From: Hyphomicrobiales bacterium
GTDB taxonomy: Bacteria; Pseudomonadota; Alphaproteobacteria; MED-G09
NCBI GenBank assembly: GCA_028339975.1
Contig: JAOLDG010000001.1
Coordinates: 255,850-319,849 of the forward strand
DNA length: 64,000 nt
Reading direction: 5' to 3'
In this document: one piece after another, positions 17,919 to 26,996 of the stretch
Numbering within the stretch: position 1 is the first letter of the stretch
How the letters are laid out: every line of letters begins with the position of its first letter
Program-made: the position numbers and the translations under genes
Notes under the pieces: model-generated
Seen by the model: only the letters and a program-made list of their open reading frames with translations
Databases searched by the model: none
Told to the model about the DNA's origin: nothing

Positions 17919-18029
17919 TTAGAAGGCTACTCTAATAATTTTAGATTTAACTTCTTTATAAAACACTAGACCTCCCTGTTCTTTAATATGATGTTTAAAT
18001 CCTATAGAATAATCTAGGGGAATTGGTAA
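17919..18029 (-). pseudogene. Possible decayed coding remnant downstream of the Rieske gene
   Basis: On the minus strand a 36-codon open stretch without a start reads LPIPLDYSIGFKHHIKEQG, then GLVFYKEVKSKIIRVAF, then a stop. The adjoining frame just upstream reads SVHCWAVRPGNYQFP and then a stop. Joined by a frameshift near 18025 they look like one protein end. No family is recognised. It could be chance in AT-rich DNA. Confidence 0.25.
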
Positions 18030-18065
18030 TTACCTGGACGGACTGCCCAGCAGTGAACAGATAGT

Positions 18066-19439
18066 TTATTTTTCCGTTCTTCTTATATAGTCATTAAGCA
18101 TTTCATGATAGCGCCTTACTCGGCCTTCTTGGCCAAGTAATAACGAGTGTTTAAAACCTCGTGATTTGACACCTTTTTGTTGAGATAGAGCAATACCAAC
18201 ATCTTGATCGATTATAAAACCAAGAGATTCCTTTGGGTACTCTACCCACTGATGAGGTGCATTTTGAAGGAGTCTTCGGCCAGCGGGGGTTTCAGTAAAC
18301 AATTCTCCTTCTAAATTATTTATATCTTCACCCCCCTTAAAAGTTGATGAGCCAGATAGCGAACCTTCTATAATTGGTACCATATACCAATGTTCCATGA
18401 AGCATCGTTCAGGATCAGTAGGGTGAGGTTGAGGTCTTAAGAGTTCAAATCCATCAGGCGTCATAGTTAAACTAAAGTTTGGAAAAAAACTATAATGATA
18501 ATAGTCAGTAAGTTGTTCATTAGTTAAAAATTCATAATGCCAGTAACCATTTTCTTTGGCTAATTTTCTTTTATTATTTTGTAATGCAGTTCTTGCCTCA
18601 GAAGTCTTACCGTTAAATTGACTTGGATCTAGTCCCCACATCTTTAAAACATCAGTTAATGGAAACTCAATAACATTATTATTTATAAAACTTTTTGCAG
18701 GTCTATGACCTGGCATTAGCATTCTATTTATACCGCTTTCATACATATCAAATTGTGAGTCATTATAGTTATTATCCATTTGCGACATTAACTCTGGATG
18801 TAATGTATCCACATGATATGTCTCACTAAAATTATCATGCAGCATTTTCCAATTACATTTTATTTCTGCAGTTAAATTTAAAACCCTTAAGAATTTTTTA
18901 GTTTGGTAAGGCTCTAAATGCTCTATAGCTGGATAGATAAACTCTCGAAGGGGAGTACAGTTCCTATCAAAATTAATCCATACAAAACCTAGTGATTCTT
19001 CGCATGAAACTTCTTCAAGACTAAGGTTTTCGCATAGGTTTTTTTCCACAAAATCTTCAGAATCTTTTGCATATTTAAGGATACCTTCTGTATTAAATTC
19101 CCAGCCATGGTAGCTGCATTTGAATGTCTTTAATGAACCCTCATTAACCTGAACAAGAAGATTGCCTCTATGAGGACATACATTATAAAAAGCTCTGATT
19201 GTTGTATCTTTTTGTCGAACAACAAGAATCTCTTCATGACCTACCTTATAAATAAAAAAATCGTTTGGCTCTGGTATTTCTGATGCCCATCCTGCTATTT
19301 GCCAAACCTTTGGCCATACCAGGCTTAGTTCTTTATGTAAAAAATCTTTTGAATAATAACGATTGCCTGCAATCTTATCGCCACGCAGTTTAAGTTCTGG
19401 TTCCTTATCTCTTGGTGTTCGTTTAATTTTATTCTCCAT
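18066..19439 (-). CDS. Aromatic ring-hydroxylating dioxygenase-type Rieske oxygenase, alpha subunit
   Basis: Rieske non-heme iron oxygenase of 457 residues. The [2Fe-2S] ligands are Cys88-Pro-His90 (CPHRGN) and Cys108...His111 (CSYHGW). The mononuclear iron site is in HDNFSETYHVDTLHPE (His209, His214), with the bridging acid at Asp202. The C-terminal catalytic domain is of the RHO alpha type. No ferredoxin, reductase or beta subunit is next to it, so its electron-transfer partner is elsewhere. The substrate could be an aromatic, carnitine-like amine or other compound and is not assigned. It lies downstream of the exported methyltransferase gene on the same strand with a 26-base gap, so the two may be cotranscribed. 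Confidence 0.92.
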   Translation of the reverse strand: MENKIKRTPRDKEPELKLRGDKIAGNRYYSKDFLHKELSLVWPKVWQIAGWASEIPEPNDFFIYKVGHEEILVVRQKDTTIRAFYNVCPHRGNLLVQVNEGSLKTFKCSYHGWEFNTEGILKYAKDSEDFVEKNLCENLSLEEVSCEESLGFVWINFDRNCTPLREFIYPAIEHLEPYQTKKFLRVLNLTAEIKCNWKMLHDNFSETYHVDTLHPELMSQMDNNYNDSQFDMYESGINRMLMPGHRPAKSFINNNVIEFPLTDVLKMWGLDPSQFNGKTSEARTALQNNKRKLAKENGYWHYEFLTNEQLTDYYHYSFFPNFSLTMTPDGFELLRPQPHPTDPERCFMEHWYMVPIIEGSLSGSSTFKGGEDINNLEGELFTETPAGRRLLQNAPHQWVEYPKESLGFIIDQDVGIALSQQKGVKSRGFKHSLLLGQEGRVRRYHEMLNDYIRRTEK

Positions 19440-19465
19440 ATTTATTTTATTGGAATAAATTTTTT

Positions 19466-20260
19466 TTAATCAATACGTTTTTTAAAAAGAAGTGTCATTC
19501 TATCAGTTTCACCTATTTCTATATATTTATCCTTATCAGAATCTTTCAAGTAAAGAGTTGGTGGTAATGTCCATACCCCAGCTGGGTGGTCTTTTGTATC
19601 TCTAATATTTGCATTAATTTCAGATTTTGCAGATAGAATAAATCCAGCCTCTTTTGCTAAATTTATAGTTAACTCTTCAGTAACATAACCACTTTTTTTC
19701 ATATCTTTTAGAGAAGTTCCTGGGTTTGCCCTATGCTCCACAATACCTAAAATACCGCCTGGCTTTAATGACGAATAAGCTTGCTGGAAAATTTTTTTTA
19801 CTCCACTCTCGTCTTCACCTATCCAGTTATGAACATTTCTGAATGTTAGAACGGCATCTATACTTCCATCATCAGAAAGTTTGCTAAAGAGGTTAACGAT
19901 TTCAACTTTATTATAAATTTCTTTGCTTTTTAATTTTTTCTCATAGGATTCTCTTGATCGTTTAGCATAGTCGCTTAAATTTGGGTCATATGCAGCCGCT
20001 ATCAATTTACCTTGATTGTAAAGGTAGGTAGATAAAATTTCCGTATACCAACCGCTTCCTGGCGAGAGCTCAATAACAGTCATATTAGCTTTAATTTCAA
20101 AAAATTCTAATGTTTCTAAAGGGTTTCTATATTCATCCCTTAAAACATTCTTCGCCGATCTCTCAGAATGATTAATTGAATCTTCTAATGTCATGGCTGG
20201 TAAGCTTTGTGCACTAAAAAGTATAAATATAAATATAAAGCAATAAATTATTTTTTTCAT
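19466..20260 (-). CDS. Exported class I SAM-dependent methyltransferase-like protein
   Basis: 264 residues. A signal peptide covers about residues 1-22 (IIYCFIFIFILFSAQSLPA), followed by a methyltransferase fold with motif I VIELSPGSGWYTE (62-74), an acidic AAAYDPN segment, and a post-I block ending in FRNVHNW near residue 142. This matches the predicted periplasmic methyltransferase family (COG4798-like). Its biochemistry is unresolved, because AdoMet is not expected in the periplasm. It lies upstream of the Rieske oxygenase and is divergent from the MFS transporter. Confidence 0.83.
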   Translation of the reverse strand: MKKIIYCFIFIFILFSAQSLPAMTLEDSINHSERSAKNVLRDEYRNPLETLEFFEIKANMTVIELSPGSGWYTEILSTYLYNQGKLIAAAYDPNLSDYAKRSRESYEKKLKSKEIYNKVEIVNLFSKLSDDGSIDAVLTFRNVHNWIGEDESGVKKIFQQAYSSLKPGGILGIVEHRANPGTSLKDMKKSGYVTEELTINLAKEAGFILSAKSEINANIRDTKDHPAGVWTLPPTLYLKDSDKDKYIEIGETDRMTLLFKKRID

Positions 20261-20401
20261 AGTTCCCTCTCTATTAAAATATTAACAAAAAAATCACTTT
20301 TAGGAAGCAAAAGAATTAAAATAAATTTTAATATTTTTCTTTAAATTTACACTTTAATAATTAATGTTAAATAATTATTTTTTTGAGGGGAAAATAAACT
20401 T

Positions 20402-21628
20402 ATGTTCAACAGTTTCTATGGATGGAAGATAGTTGGAGCTGCAGCTTTAATAAACTTTTTCTCTATCGGATTACCCTTTTATGCATTTTCCGTTTTTTAT
20501 ATTCATCTACAAGAAGAATTTAACGCTAGCCGATTTTTAATTTCTAGCACTCTATCAATTTTAATTATTGCTGGAGGAGTTTTTGCTCCAATTTGCGGAC
20601 ATTTGGTTGATAGGTACTCTATTAAAAAAATCTTATCATTGGGTTCGTTATTGTTTGGTCTTGGCCTTATTGCCCTTGGTTTTTGTCAAAACTACTATCA
20701 ATTTTTAATAGTATACGGAAGTATTCTATCTCTTGGAATAACCTTATTTGGTAATTTATCAACTGCAAAACTTATCTCTTTTTGGTTTAATAAAAAAAAT
20801 GGAACTGCCATAGGTTATGCAGCTCTGGGGATTTCTTTATCTGGTGTATTTATTCCACCCCTTGCTGTTTACCTTATAAGTGTTTTTGACTGGCGTATTA
20901 CGTATATGATTTTTGGTACATTTATAATTCTTGTTATGATGCCCTTTTGTCGATTCTTTATTATCAATAAGCCCTCTGAAATTAACCAGAATATAGACGG
21001 GGTTGAATCCTCAGAAGATGTGTCGCTGAACACTAAAGTTGAGATAATGGATTTTTGGGCGATAATTAAGGTACCAGCTTTCTGGATCCTTATAATAATT
21101 TTTAGCCTTCAGTTTTGTGCAAATTTAGGAGTTTATAGTCACATATTTCCTTATGTAACTGATCTTGGTTTCGATATTAAAAAAGCAGGATACGCTGTAT
21201 CCGTCGGCGCTTTTGGAGCAGCATTAGGAAAGATCGTTTTTGGTAAGTTAATTGATATTTTTTCTGCAAGAATAACACTTTGGATATCCATTATAATTCA
21301 AGGAATAGGAATTTTATTAGTTTCTTCTTCTTCTTCTTATAACCTGCTTCTTTTGGCGGTTCTTGCTATGAGCTTAGGGTTGGGAGGGACAGTTCCTCTT
21401 ATGAATATTTTATTTTCTAAAACATTTTCTCCAGTTAATTTTGGTAAGGCCTTGGGAATGGCAGTTCCTTTTATGGTACCCATTCAAGTGGTAGGAGGGC
21501 CATTATCCGGATGGCTTTTTGATACTTTTGGGAATTACGACTTGGCTTTTTCATTAAATGCTGGCGTTTGTTTTATTGCATTTTTATTTGTTTTCATGCT
21601 CAATGTTCCATCAGATAAACATAGCTGA
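20402..21628 (+). CDS. MFS transporter (monocarboxylate/OFA-like)
   Basis: 12-segment major facilitator of 408 residues. The N-terminus FYGWKIVGAAALINFFSIG is typical of the OFA/MCT-like bacterial group. The cytoplasmic loop between segments 2 and 3 has a G-x-x-x-D-R signature (CGHLVDRYSIKKI). It probably moves a carboxylate, but the substrate is not determinable. It heads a same-strand run of five genes to 25344 with gaps of 10-53 bases, containing an SDR, a small DUF6324-like protein, a second MFS transporter and a serine hydrolase. A GAGGGG sequence lies about 11 bases before the ATG. Confidence 0.88.
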   Translation: MFNSFYGWKIVGAAALINFFSIGLPFYAFSVFYIHLQEEFNASRFLISSTLSILIIAGGVFAPICGHLVDRYSIKKILSLGSLLFGLGLIALGFCQNYYQFLIVYGSILSLGITLFGNLSTAKLISFWFNKKNGTAIGYAALGISLSGVFIPPLAVYLISVFDWRITYMIFGTFIILVMMPFCRFFIINKPSEINQNIDGVESSEDVSLNTKVEIMDFWAIIKVPAFWILIIIFSLQFCANLGVYSHIFPYVTDLGFDIKKAGYAVSVGAFGAALGKIVFGKLIDIFSARITLWISIIIQGIGILLVSSSSSYNLLLLAVLAMSLGLGGTVPLMNILFSKTFSPVNFGKALGMAVPFMVPIQVVGGPLSGWLFDTFGNYDLAFSLNAGVCFIAFLFVFMLNVPSDKHS

Positions 21629-21633
21629 AAATT

Positions 21634-21645
21634 TTATGATCATAA
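21634..21645. promoter_or_regulatory. Perfect 12-base palindrome before the SDR gene
   Basis: TTATGATCATAA is a perfect inverted repeat in the 53-base gap between the MFS and SDR genes. It could be an operator for a dimeric regulator of the downstream genes or a small RNA-level hairpin without a T tail. The function is a guess. Confidence 0.3.
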
Positions 21646-21681
21646 GGCAAAATAATTAACGATAACTATAGGGGGAATGAG

Positions 21682-22485
21682 ATGGGAAATAAACATTTAG
21701 ACGGAAAAGTAACCTTGATACTTGGCGCTGCGGGCAAAGATAATATGGGTCAGGTAATGGCCCGGAGATTTGCGAAAGAGGGTGCAAAGTTAGTATTAGC
21801 TGGACGTAATGAAGATGCCTTGAAAGAAATCTCAGAAGAGCTTGATGCAACATATTGTGTGTGTGATATTACAAAAAAAGAAGAAATCGATTCTATGGTT
21901 CAAGAAACAGTCAAGCGTCACGGCGTTCTTCATTCAGCGATCCAAGCAACTGGGTGGGGTTATTTATCTCCATTTTTAGAAAGTTCAGAGGAGGATTTAG
22001 TTAAAATAATGAATCTTCAATTTAAAGGACCTTACCAATTTTTTCAGGCGTGCATACCCGCAATGACCGAAGGTGGCTCTATAATTCAAATTTCGTCTGC
22101 TACAGCAACTATAATGTTAGATAATCATGCCGCTTATATGGGTACTAAGGCTGGAATCGATCATGTTGTTAGGACAGTTGCCAATGAGTTTGGTGAGAGA
22201 AATATTCGTGCAAACTCAATCTCGCCTGGATTAACTGAATCACCCATGACTGAAGCGGCTATGTCGGCACCAGGACTTAAGGATGCATTTTTAAAAGAAT
22301 ATCCACTTGGGAGGATAGGTACATCAGAAGATATCGCCTCAATGGCAGTTTTTTTATGCAGTGATGAATGCTTCTTGTCTGGCCAAAACTTACAAGTAAA
22401 TGGAGGTTTAACTCTCAGAAGAAATCCTAGGAGCTCTGATATTGATGCATCTATTGCGCAAGCAATGGCAAAACTTGAGAATTAA
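21682..22485 (+). CDS. SDR-family oxidoreductase
   Basis: NAD(P)-dependent oxidoreductase of 267 residues. The nucleotide-binding loop is GAAGKDNMGQ (classical TGxxxGxG relaxed), followed by LAGRNEDAL. The catalytic Ser is in IQISSATAT, and Tyr-x-x-x-Lys is AAYMGTKAG. The motif SPGLTESPM follows, and the C-terminal NGGLTL matches many fabG/enoyl-reductase relatives. It starts at an ATG preceded by GGGGGAATGAG. Its position between transporter genes suggests it oxidises or reduces an imported hydroxy/keto compound; the substrate is unknown. Confidence 0.9.
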   Translation: MGNKHLDGKVTLILGAAGKDNMGQVMARRFAKEGAKLVLAGRNEDALKEISEELDATYCVCDITKKEEIDSMVQETVKRHGVLHSAIQATGWGYLSPFLESSEEDLVKIMNLQFKGPYQFFQACIPAMTEGGSIIQISSATATIMLDNHAAYMGTKAGIDHVVRTVANEFGERNIRANSISPGLTESPMTEAAMSAPGLKDAFLKEYPLGRIGTSEDIASMAVFLCSDECFLSGQNLQVNGGLTLRRNPRSSDIDASIAQAMAKLEN

Positions 22486-22519
22486 AATTTATTTATTTAA
22501 ATACTAGAAGGGAGAATCC

Positions 22520-22708
22520 TTGAAAAAAGATATTAATAAACAAACTGACACAGTCGCTGATTTACAGATTGGCCCAACAAATCAAGGTATGGTAAGGATT
22601 TACATAACTTCCAATTCTATTGATATTCCGATGGATTTTTCTCCTGAAGAGGCGAGGAGTATTGCTGATGAGTTAAATGCTTCTGCAGTCTTGGCTGAGA
22701 AAAGTTAA
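22520..22708 (+). CDS. Small DUF6324-like protein
   Basis: 62 residues starting at TTG with AGGGAG just upstream. The middle reads LQIGPTNQGMVRIYI, followed by IDIPMDFSPEEARSIADEL. This matches a small conserved protein family of Alphaproteobacteria that I recognise as DUF6324-like, soluble and acidic, of unknown function. It sits between the SDR and the second MFS gene and ends ten bases before the latter's ATG. Confidence in coding is good from its conserved look and position; the family name is moderate. Confidence 0.65.
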   Translation: MKKDINKQTDTVADLQIGPTNQGMVRIYITSNSIDIPMDFSPEEARSIADELNASAVLAEKS

Positions 22709-22718
22709 ATTAAACCTA

Positions 22719-24125
22719 ATGACAAATAATAGAAACTTTCTCTTTTATGGTATTGGTTCTATTGCCTTTGGTATAAAGGGTAATGCCTTTTCTTGGTTTC
22801 TCTTTTTCTATTATAATATGGTTATAGGTTTGCCTGCCTGGATGGCATCATTAGCTCTTGGAATAGCAACAATCTGGGATGCTTTTTCAGATTTATTGAT
22901 TGGATATTCCTCAGATCATACTAAATCAAGGTTTGGAAGGAGACATCCTTATATGTATGCTGCTTTAATTCCTGTTCCTATTTTCTTTTACTATCTTTGG
23001 AATCCTCCAATATTTCAGACTGATATTAATTTATTTCTATACCTTCTTTTAATGGCTATTTTGGTAAGAACTAGCACCACTCTTTTTGAAATACCTAATC
23101 AAAGCTTAGGTCCAGAAATCACTCGAGAATACCATGAAAGAACCAGAATGATGTCGCTAAGATACTTCTTTGGGTGGATGGGTGGAACAGTAATGACAAT
23201 CTTAATGTGGTTTATATTTTTAAAACCAACTGTTGATTATCCTAATGGGCAGTTAAACCCCGAGGGCTATCAAACTTATGGGGTTGTTGCCGCATCACTA
23301 ATGTTAATTGCGATGATTGTTTCATCATTGGGCCTTAATAGGATAATACCTGATCTATCTAAGCCTGCTAAAAATAATAATTTTAGTGAAATAAAAGACG
23401 AACTTAAAAATACCCTTCTCAATCCATCCTTTTTAGTTTTATTTATTGGCGGTATTTTTGCTGGAATGGCCTCAGGTTTTTCTGCGGCCTTAAATATTTA
23501 TTTCAATACATTTTTTTGGGGATTTAATAATATTCAAATAGGTATTATTACAGTTGTTGCGGTTGTTCCTGGTATTATTGGCGCAATGTTTATCTCAAGA
23601 ATTCTTTCTACTAAAATTGGAAAAAGAAAGGCAGCAATTATATGTGGGATGATAGCTCTTATTCTAACTCCTGTCCCCTATGCTTTAAGGATATATGGCC
23701 TTGCTCCTGAATTTGGCTCAAATGGATTATTATTATTAATGAGCTTTTACTACTTTATCGAAGTCTCGACTGGTGTAGCAGTTACTATATTAGTCTCATC
23801 TATGGTCTCGGATATTGTTGAAGATTCAGAATTAACTACTAAAAAAAGGTCAGAAGGAATTTTCTTTTCTGCGCAAGGTTTCTCAAATAAAGCAGTTTCA
23901 GGTGTCGGAATTTTTCTCGCAGGTCTTGTCACTTCATTGGCTGGATTGCCAACGGACGCTAAACCAGGAACTGTTGACGATTCTATTTTAATAAATGTCG
24001 CATTAATATTTGTTCCTATTTATATGGTTTTATACTTGCTATCGTTGTATTTTCTTAATCTATATAAGATAGATAAAGAGACACATGAAAAAAATATTTC
24101 TGAAATAGATCATAGAGCTTCATAA
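22719..24125 (+). CDS. MFS transporter, GPH (glycoside-pentoside-hexuronide:cation) type
   Basis: 12-segment transporter of 468 residues. The motif DAFSDLLIGYSSDHTKSRFGRRHP (about residues 52-75) is the GPH/MFS_2 signature between segments 2 and 3. It may import a sugar, glycoside or other organic solute with a cation. An open frame extends 14 codons upstream to 22677, inside the small DUF6324-like gene; the ATG at 22719 is preferred. The next gene, a serine hydrolase, follows after 37 bases. Confidence 0.88.
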   Translation: MTNNRNFLFYGIGSIAFGIKGNAFSWFLFFYYNMVIGLPAWMASLALGIATIWDAFSDLLIGYSSDHTKSRFGRRHPYMYAALIPVPIFFYYLWNPPIFQTDINLFLYLLLMAILVRTSTTLFEIPNQSLGPEITREYHERTRMMSLRYFFGWMGGTVMTILMWFIFLKPTVDYPNGQLNPEGYQTYGVVAASLMLIAMIVSSLGLNRIIPDLSKPAKNNNFSEIKDELKNTLLNPSFLVLFIGGIFAGMASGFSAALNIYFNTFFWGFNNIQIGIITVVAVVPGIIGAMFISRILSTKIGKRKAAIICGMIALILTPVPYALRIYGLAPEFGSNGLLLLMSFYYFIEVSTGVAVTILVSSMVSDIVEDSELTTKKRSEGIFFSAQGFSNKAVSGVGIFLAGLVTSLAGLPTDAKPGTVDDSILINVALIFVPIYMVLYLLSLYFLNLYKIDKETHEKNISEIDHRAS

Positions 24126-24162
24126 GTATTATAAAATAGTAAGTACACACAAAGGTTGAATT

Positions 24163-25344
24163 ATGAATACTCCAAATAGAGAGCATATTATTAAATCAGT
24201 AGCCGATAGTTATGTTGAAAGAGGCTTATTCAGTGGCATTGAATGGCTTGCAGAAAAGTCTGGAAAAACTATTTTATCTGGAAAATCTGGGTACCAAAAA
24301 TTTGAAGATAAAACTCCTATCCCTGAGAATGCTATATATCGAATTTATTCGATGACAAAACCTATCACTGCAGTTTTAGCATTAAAGCTAATCGAAAAAG
24401 GAATGCTGAGGTTATATGATCCTGTATCAGCATTTATTCCATCCTTTAGTAATTTAAAGGTTCTTAATCCCGTTGGAACAACTGAAGATATTGCGAGGCC
24501 AATGAATATTGAAGATCTCTTAACTCATAGAAGTGGGTTAACTTATGATTTTTTAATGGGATGTCATGTAGCGCCATTATATAGTGCGCAAGATATTTCA
24601 GATGATGGAAGCAAAAATCTGAAGGAAAAGTGCGAGGCTTTATCCCAACTTCCTCTTGCTTATCAACCGGGCACTAGGTTTAATTACTCTGTATCATTAG
24701 ATGTTTTAGCTAGAATAATAGAAGTAGTTTCTGAAGAAGATTTTCAAAAAGTACTAAAAAAAGAAATTTTTGATCCTCTCGGAATGGAAGATACGGGTTT
24801 TGGAGTGAAAGAAGAGAATATTTCTAAATTAATGTCTACTTATGGTGCAAGAAATTTTAAAGAAATCATGAATGCAAGTCCCCATAGTCTTATTGAGACA
24901 AATGTGAATGAACATAATCCACATAATAAAAGTGATACCTTTCAAAGAGGAGGTACTGGATTATTTTCTACAACCCAGGACTACCTATCATTTGCTAGAA
25001 TGCTCTTAACTGGTAAATCAAAAAATGGAGAAATTATCCTATCAAGGAATATGATTAATTATATGAAAGTGAATCGAATACCAGATTCGCAATTACCTCT
25101 TATGCTTGGCCCTTTACCATTTGTGGGGTATGGATGGAATTTAATTGGTCGTACTGTTTTGGATCCTGGGAAAACAATGTCCTTAACTGGAAAAAATGAA
25201 TTTGGATGGGCAGGTGCTGCAGCGACTTATTTTTGGGTAGATCCCGATGAAGATTTGGTTGGAATAATCATGACTCAGTATTTAGGATCTATGTGGCCAA
25301 TCAGTGATGACCTTCGGGTAGCCATGTATCAAGCTATAGAATAA
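24163..25344 (+). CDS. Beta-lactamase-family serine hydrolase (esterase-like)
   Basis: 393-residue cytoplasmic enzyme of the class C beta-lactamase fold without a signal peptide. The nucleophile motif is SMTK (Ser63-Lys66); the Tyr motif is NYSV (YSN replaced by YSV), which is common in EstB-like esterases; a C-terminal GWAGAA segment stands in for KTG. Likely reactions are ester or amide hydrolysis of a small imported molecule rather than antibiotic resistance. It is the last gene of the run beginning at 20402. Its stop codon abuts that of the convergent DUF4345 gene. Confidence 0.87.
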   Translation: MNTPNREHIIKSVADSYVERGLFSGIEWLAEKSGKTILSGKSGYQKFEDKTPIPENAIYRIYSMTKPITAVLALKLIEKGMLRLYDPVSAFIPSFSNLKVLNPVGTTEDIARPMNIEDLLTHRSGLTYDFLMGCHVAPLYSAQDISDDGSKNLKEKCEALSQLPLAYQPGTRFNYSVSLDVLARIIEVVSEEDFQKVLKKEIFDPLGMEDTGFGVKEENISKLMSTYGARNFKEIMNASPHSLIETNVNEHNPHNKSDTFQRGGTGLFSTTQDYLSFARMLLTGKSKNGEIILSRNMINYMKVNRIPDSQLPLMLGPLPFVGYGWNLIGRTVLDPGKTMSLTGKNEFGWAGAAATYFWVDPDEDLVGIIMTQYLGSMWPISDDLRVAMYQAIE

Positions 25345-25731
25345 CTAAATTTTTGCTCTTATAAAAAATATGAAAGCCATTAAATATTCAATTCCGGCAT
25401 AAATAACTCTTTTTTCTTCTACACCTTCAAAATAAGGTAAAAATCCAACTGATCTTCCGATTGCCAAACCAAGCATTAATAAGCTAAAAACTTTAAACCA
25501 TTGCTTCCGTGAATCGGGCTGGTGAGAAGCAAGAAGAATTCCAAGTCCCATAAAAGAAAACATTCCTGCAAGAGCCCTTATTTCGCTTGCTCCAGCTTCA
25601 CTTTGAATTACAACATTAAGACTGACAATATCATTTTTAGCGAAAAGTGTTGGATCATAAACACCTACTAGACCAAGGATAAGCCACATAAGACCAAGAG
25701 CGTAACAAAATATATTTATTAAAGATTTCAT
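25345..25731 (-). CDS. DUF4345 membrane protein
   Basis: 128 residues with four hydrophobic helices. The EIRALAGMFSFMGLGILLA segment and the later LGLAIGRSVGF match the DUF4345 family, uncharacterised small membrane proteins. No catalytic residues are visible. It is convergent with, and directly adjacent to, the serine hydrolase. It sits 48 bases downstream of the M48 protease gene on the same strand and may be cotranscribed with it. Confidence 0.75.
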   Translation of the reverse strand: MKSLINIFCYALGLMWLILGLVGVYDPTLFAKNDIVSLNVVIQSEAGASEIRALAGMFSFMGLGILLASHQPDSRKQWFKVFSLLMLGLAIGRSVGFLPYFEGVEEKRVIYAGIEYLMAFIFFIRAKI

Positions 25732-25779
25732 ATGTTTATAAATAAACTAGTTTTCATAAAATAAAAAGATCGATTTAAT

Positions 25780-26829
25780 TTAATTAACTTTTTTTCGTTC
25801 AGGAAGAAGCGGAAGTGATTTTATTATTTTAGAATCAATTTCTTTGTTTACGGCCTCAATATTTACCCATCGTTCCGAAGATGATGGATGAGAAGATGCG
25901 TATGATATTGATCCAGGATTTTCAACTGACATGCGGCGCCAAAAATTAGCCACACCTTTTCTATCAATATTTGAATTTGCCATTATATACATACCTACAT
26001 AATCTGCCTCTCTTTCAAAGTCCTGACTGTACATTTGGGCCCCTATATTACCAAAAGTTCCTCTTGTATTTATACCTGCGCTTGAAGCAGCAAGATCAAC
26101 TATTGTTCCTAAAATAAAATTATTACTTTTTTTCTCAATATGGCCTTCTGTATTATGAGCTAATTCATGAGCAATAATCATTTGAAGTTCTTTATCTTCT
26201 TCTATAAAACGAAGCATTCCTTGAGTAATATATATATTCTTACCATCTGCATAAGCGTTTAGAGAATTATCCTGGCTTAAAATTATTCTATGATTACATA
26301 TATTAATTGGCTCAACTTCAAAGCTTAGATCTTCATTATTTCGTCTTATATTTATATTTATATTTTTATTACCAAAGTTCCTCTGGCGACTATTCTTTAC
26401 TATTTCATCGTTAGTCCATGAGAAATCTTTTGAAGAAATCTTAACTATTTTATCTCCCTTTAATAGCCCAGATTTACTTGCTGGCGATCGATCGACAACA
26501 AATAGTACTTCAGGTTCTTCGGTAAAATTAAGCTTATCTGAGGCAGCCTTTTTGAATTCTTTTTTTATTTGATTTATTGAAATTATCTCTAATCCAATAG
26601 CTTTTTTAATGTTAGCTCCACAAAAGTCTGTAGATTTTTGAAGAATTGGCCACGCAATATTATTTAATCTTTCTAGCCGACTGTAATAAGTTTCAAGAGC
26701 TATTCCTTGCATAATCACCCTTTCTTTTTCTGTATCAGCATCTAATCCTCTACTCGTAATTGTAGTGGGTGCTTCACAGGATGAAATTATGCCTAGAATT
26801 AAGAGAAGTATAAATTTTTTGATAAACAT
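25780..26829 (-). CDS. M48-family lipoprotein metallopeptidase with PDZ domain
   Basis: 349 residues. The lipoprotein signal is LLLILGIISSC with the lipid Cys at 18. A PDZ-like region covers about residues 90-175 (SPASKSGLLKGDKIVKI). The zinc protease domain has HELAHNTEGH (His221, Glu222, His225) and a downstream Glu in EREADYVGMY. M48 lipoproteins such as LoiP and BepA act in envelope quality control, and that is the likely role here. The combination of lipobox, PDZ and M48 is known in marine bacteria. It precedes DUF4345 and follows tRNA-Phe on the same strand. Confidence 0.9.
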   Translation of the reverse strand: MFIKKFILLLILGIISSCEAPTTITSRGLDADTEKERVIMQGIALETYYSRLERLNNIAWPILQKSTDFCGANIKKAIGLEIISINQIKKEFKKAASDKLNFTEEPEVLFVVDRSPASKSGLLKGDKIVKISSKDFSWTNDEIVKNSRQRNFGNKNININIRRNNEDLSFEVEPINICNHRIILSQDNSLNAYADGKNIYITQGMLRFIEEDKELQMIIAHELAHNTEGHIEKKSNNFILGTIVDLAASSAGINTRGTFGNIGAQMYSQDFEREADYVGMYIMANSNIDRKGVANFWRRMSVENPGSISYASSHPSSSERWVNIEAVNKEIDSKIIKSLPLLPERKKVN

Positions 26830-26843
26830 AACACCTATTCTTG

Positions 26844-26918
26844 TGGTGCCCGGGGGCGGATTTGAACCACCGACACGAGGATTTTCAGTCCACTGCTCTA
26901 CCCCTGAGCTACCCGGGC
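26844..26918 (-). tRNA. tRNA-Phe (GAA)
   Basis: Cloverleaf on the minus strand with an encoded CCA. The acceptor stem GCCCGGG pairs with CCCGGGC and the discriminator is A. The anticodon loop is CTGAAAA (anticodon GAA). The anticodon stem (GTGGA / TCCTC) has a U:U mismatch at position 28:42, a small oddity in an otherwise normal tRNA-Phe. A -10-like TATGATAAT lies just upstream on the minus strand. Confidence 0.95.
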
Positions 26919-26996
26919 TAATAAATAAATATTATCATATATTAGAGGTAATATAACTGTCCAACACTAAGAGACAAGCCTTTTAATTAGCTATAT

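Noticed and set aside
26765..26956. Open frame across tRNA-Phe on the plus strand
   Set aside because: It covers a tRNA and the start of the M48 gene and has no family.
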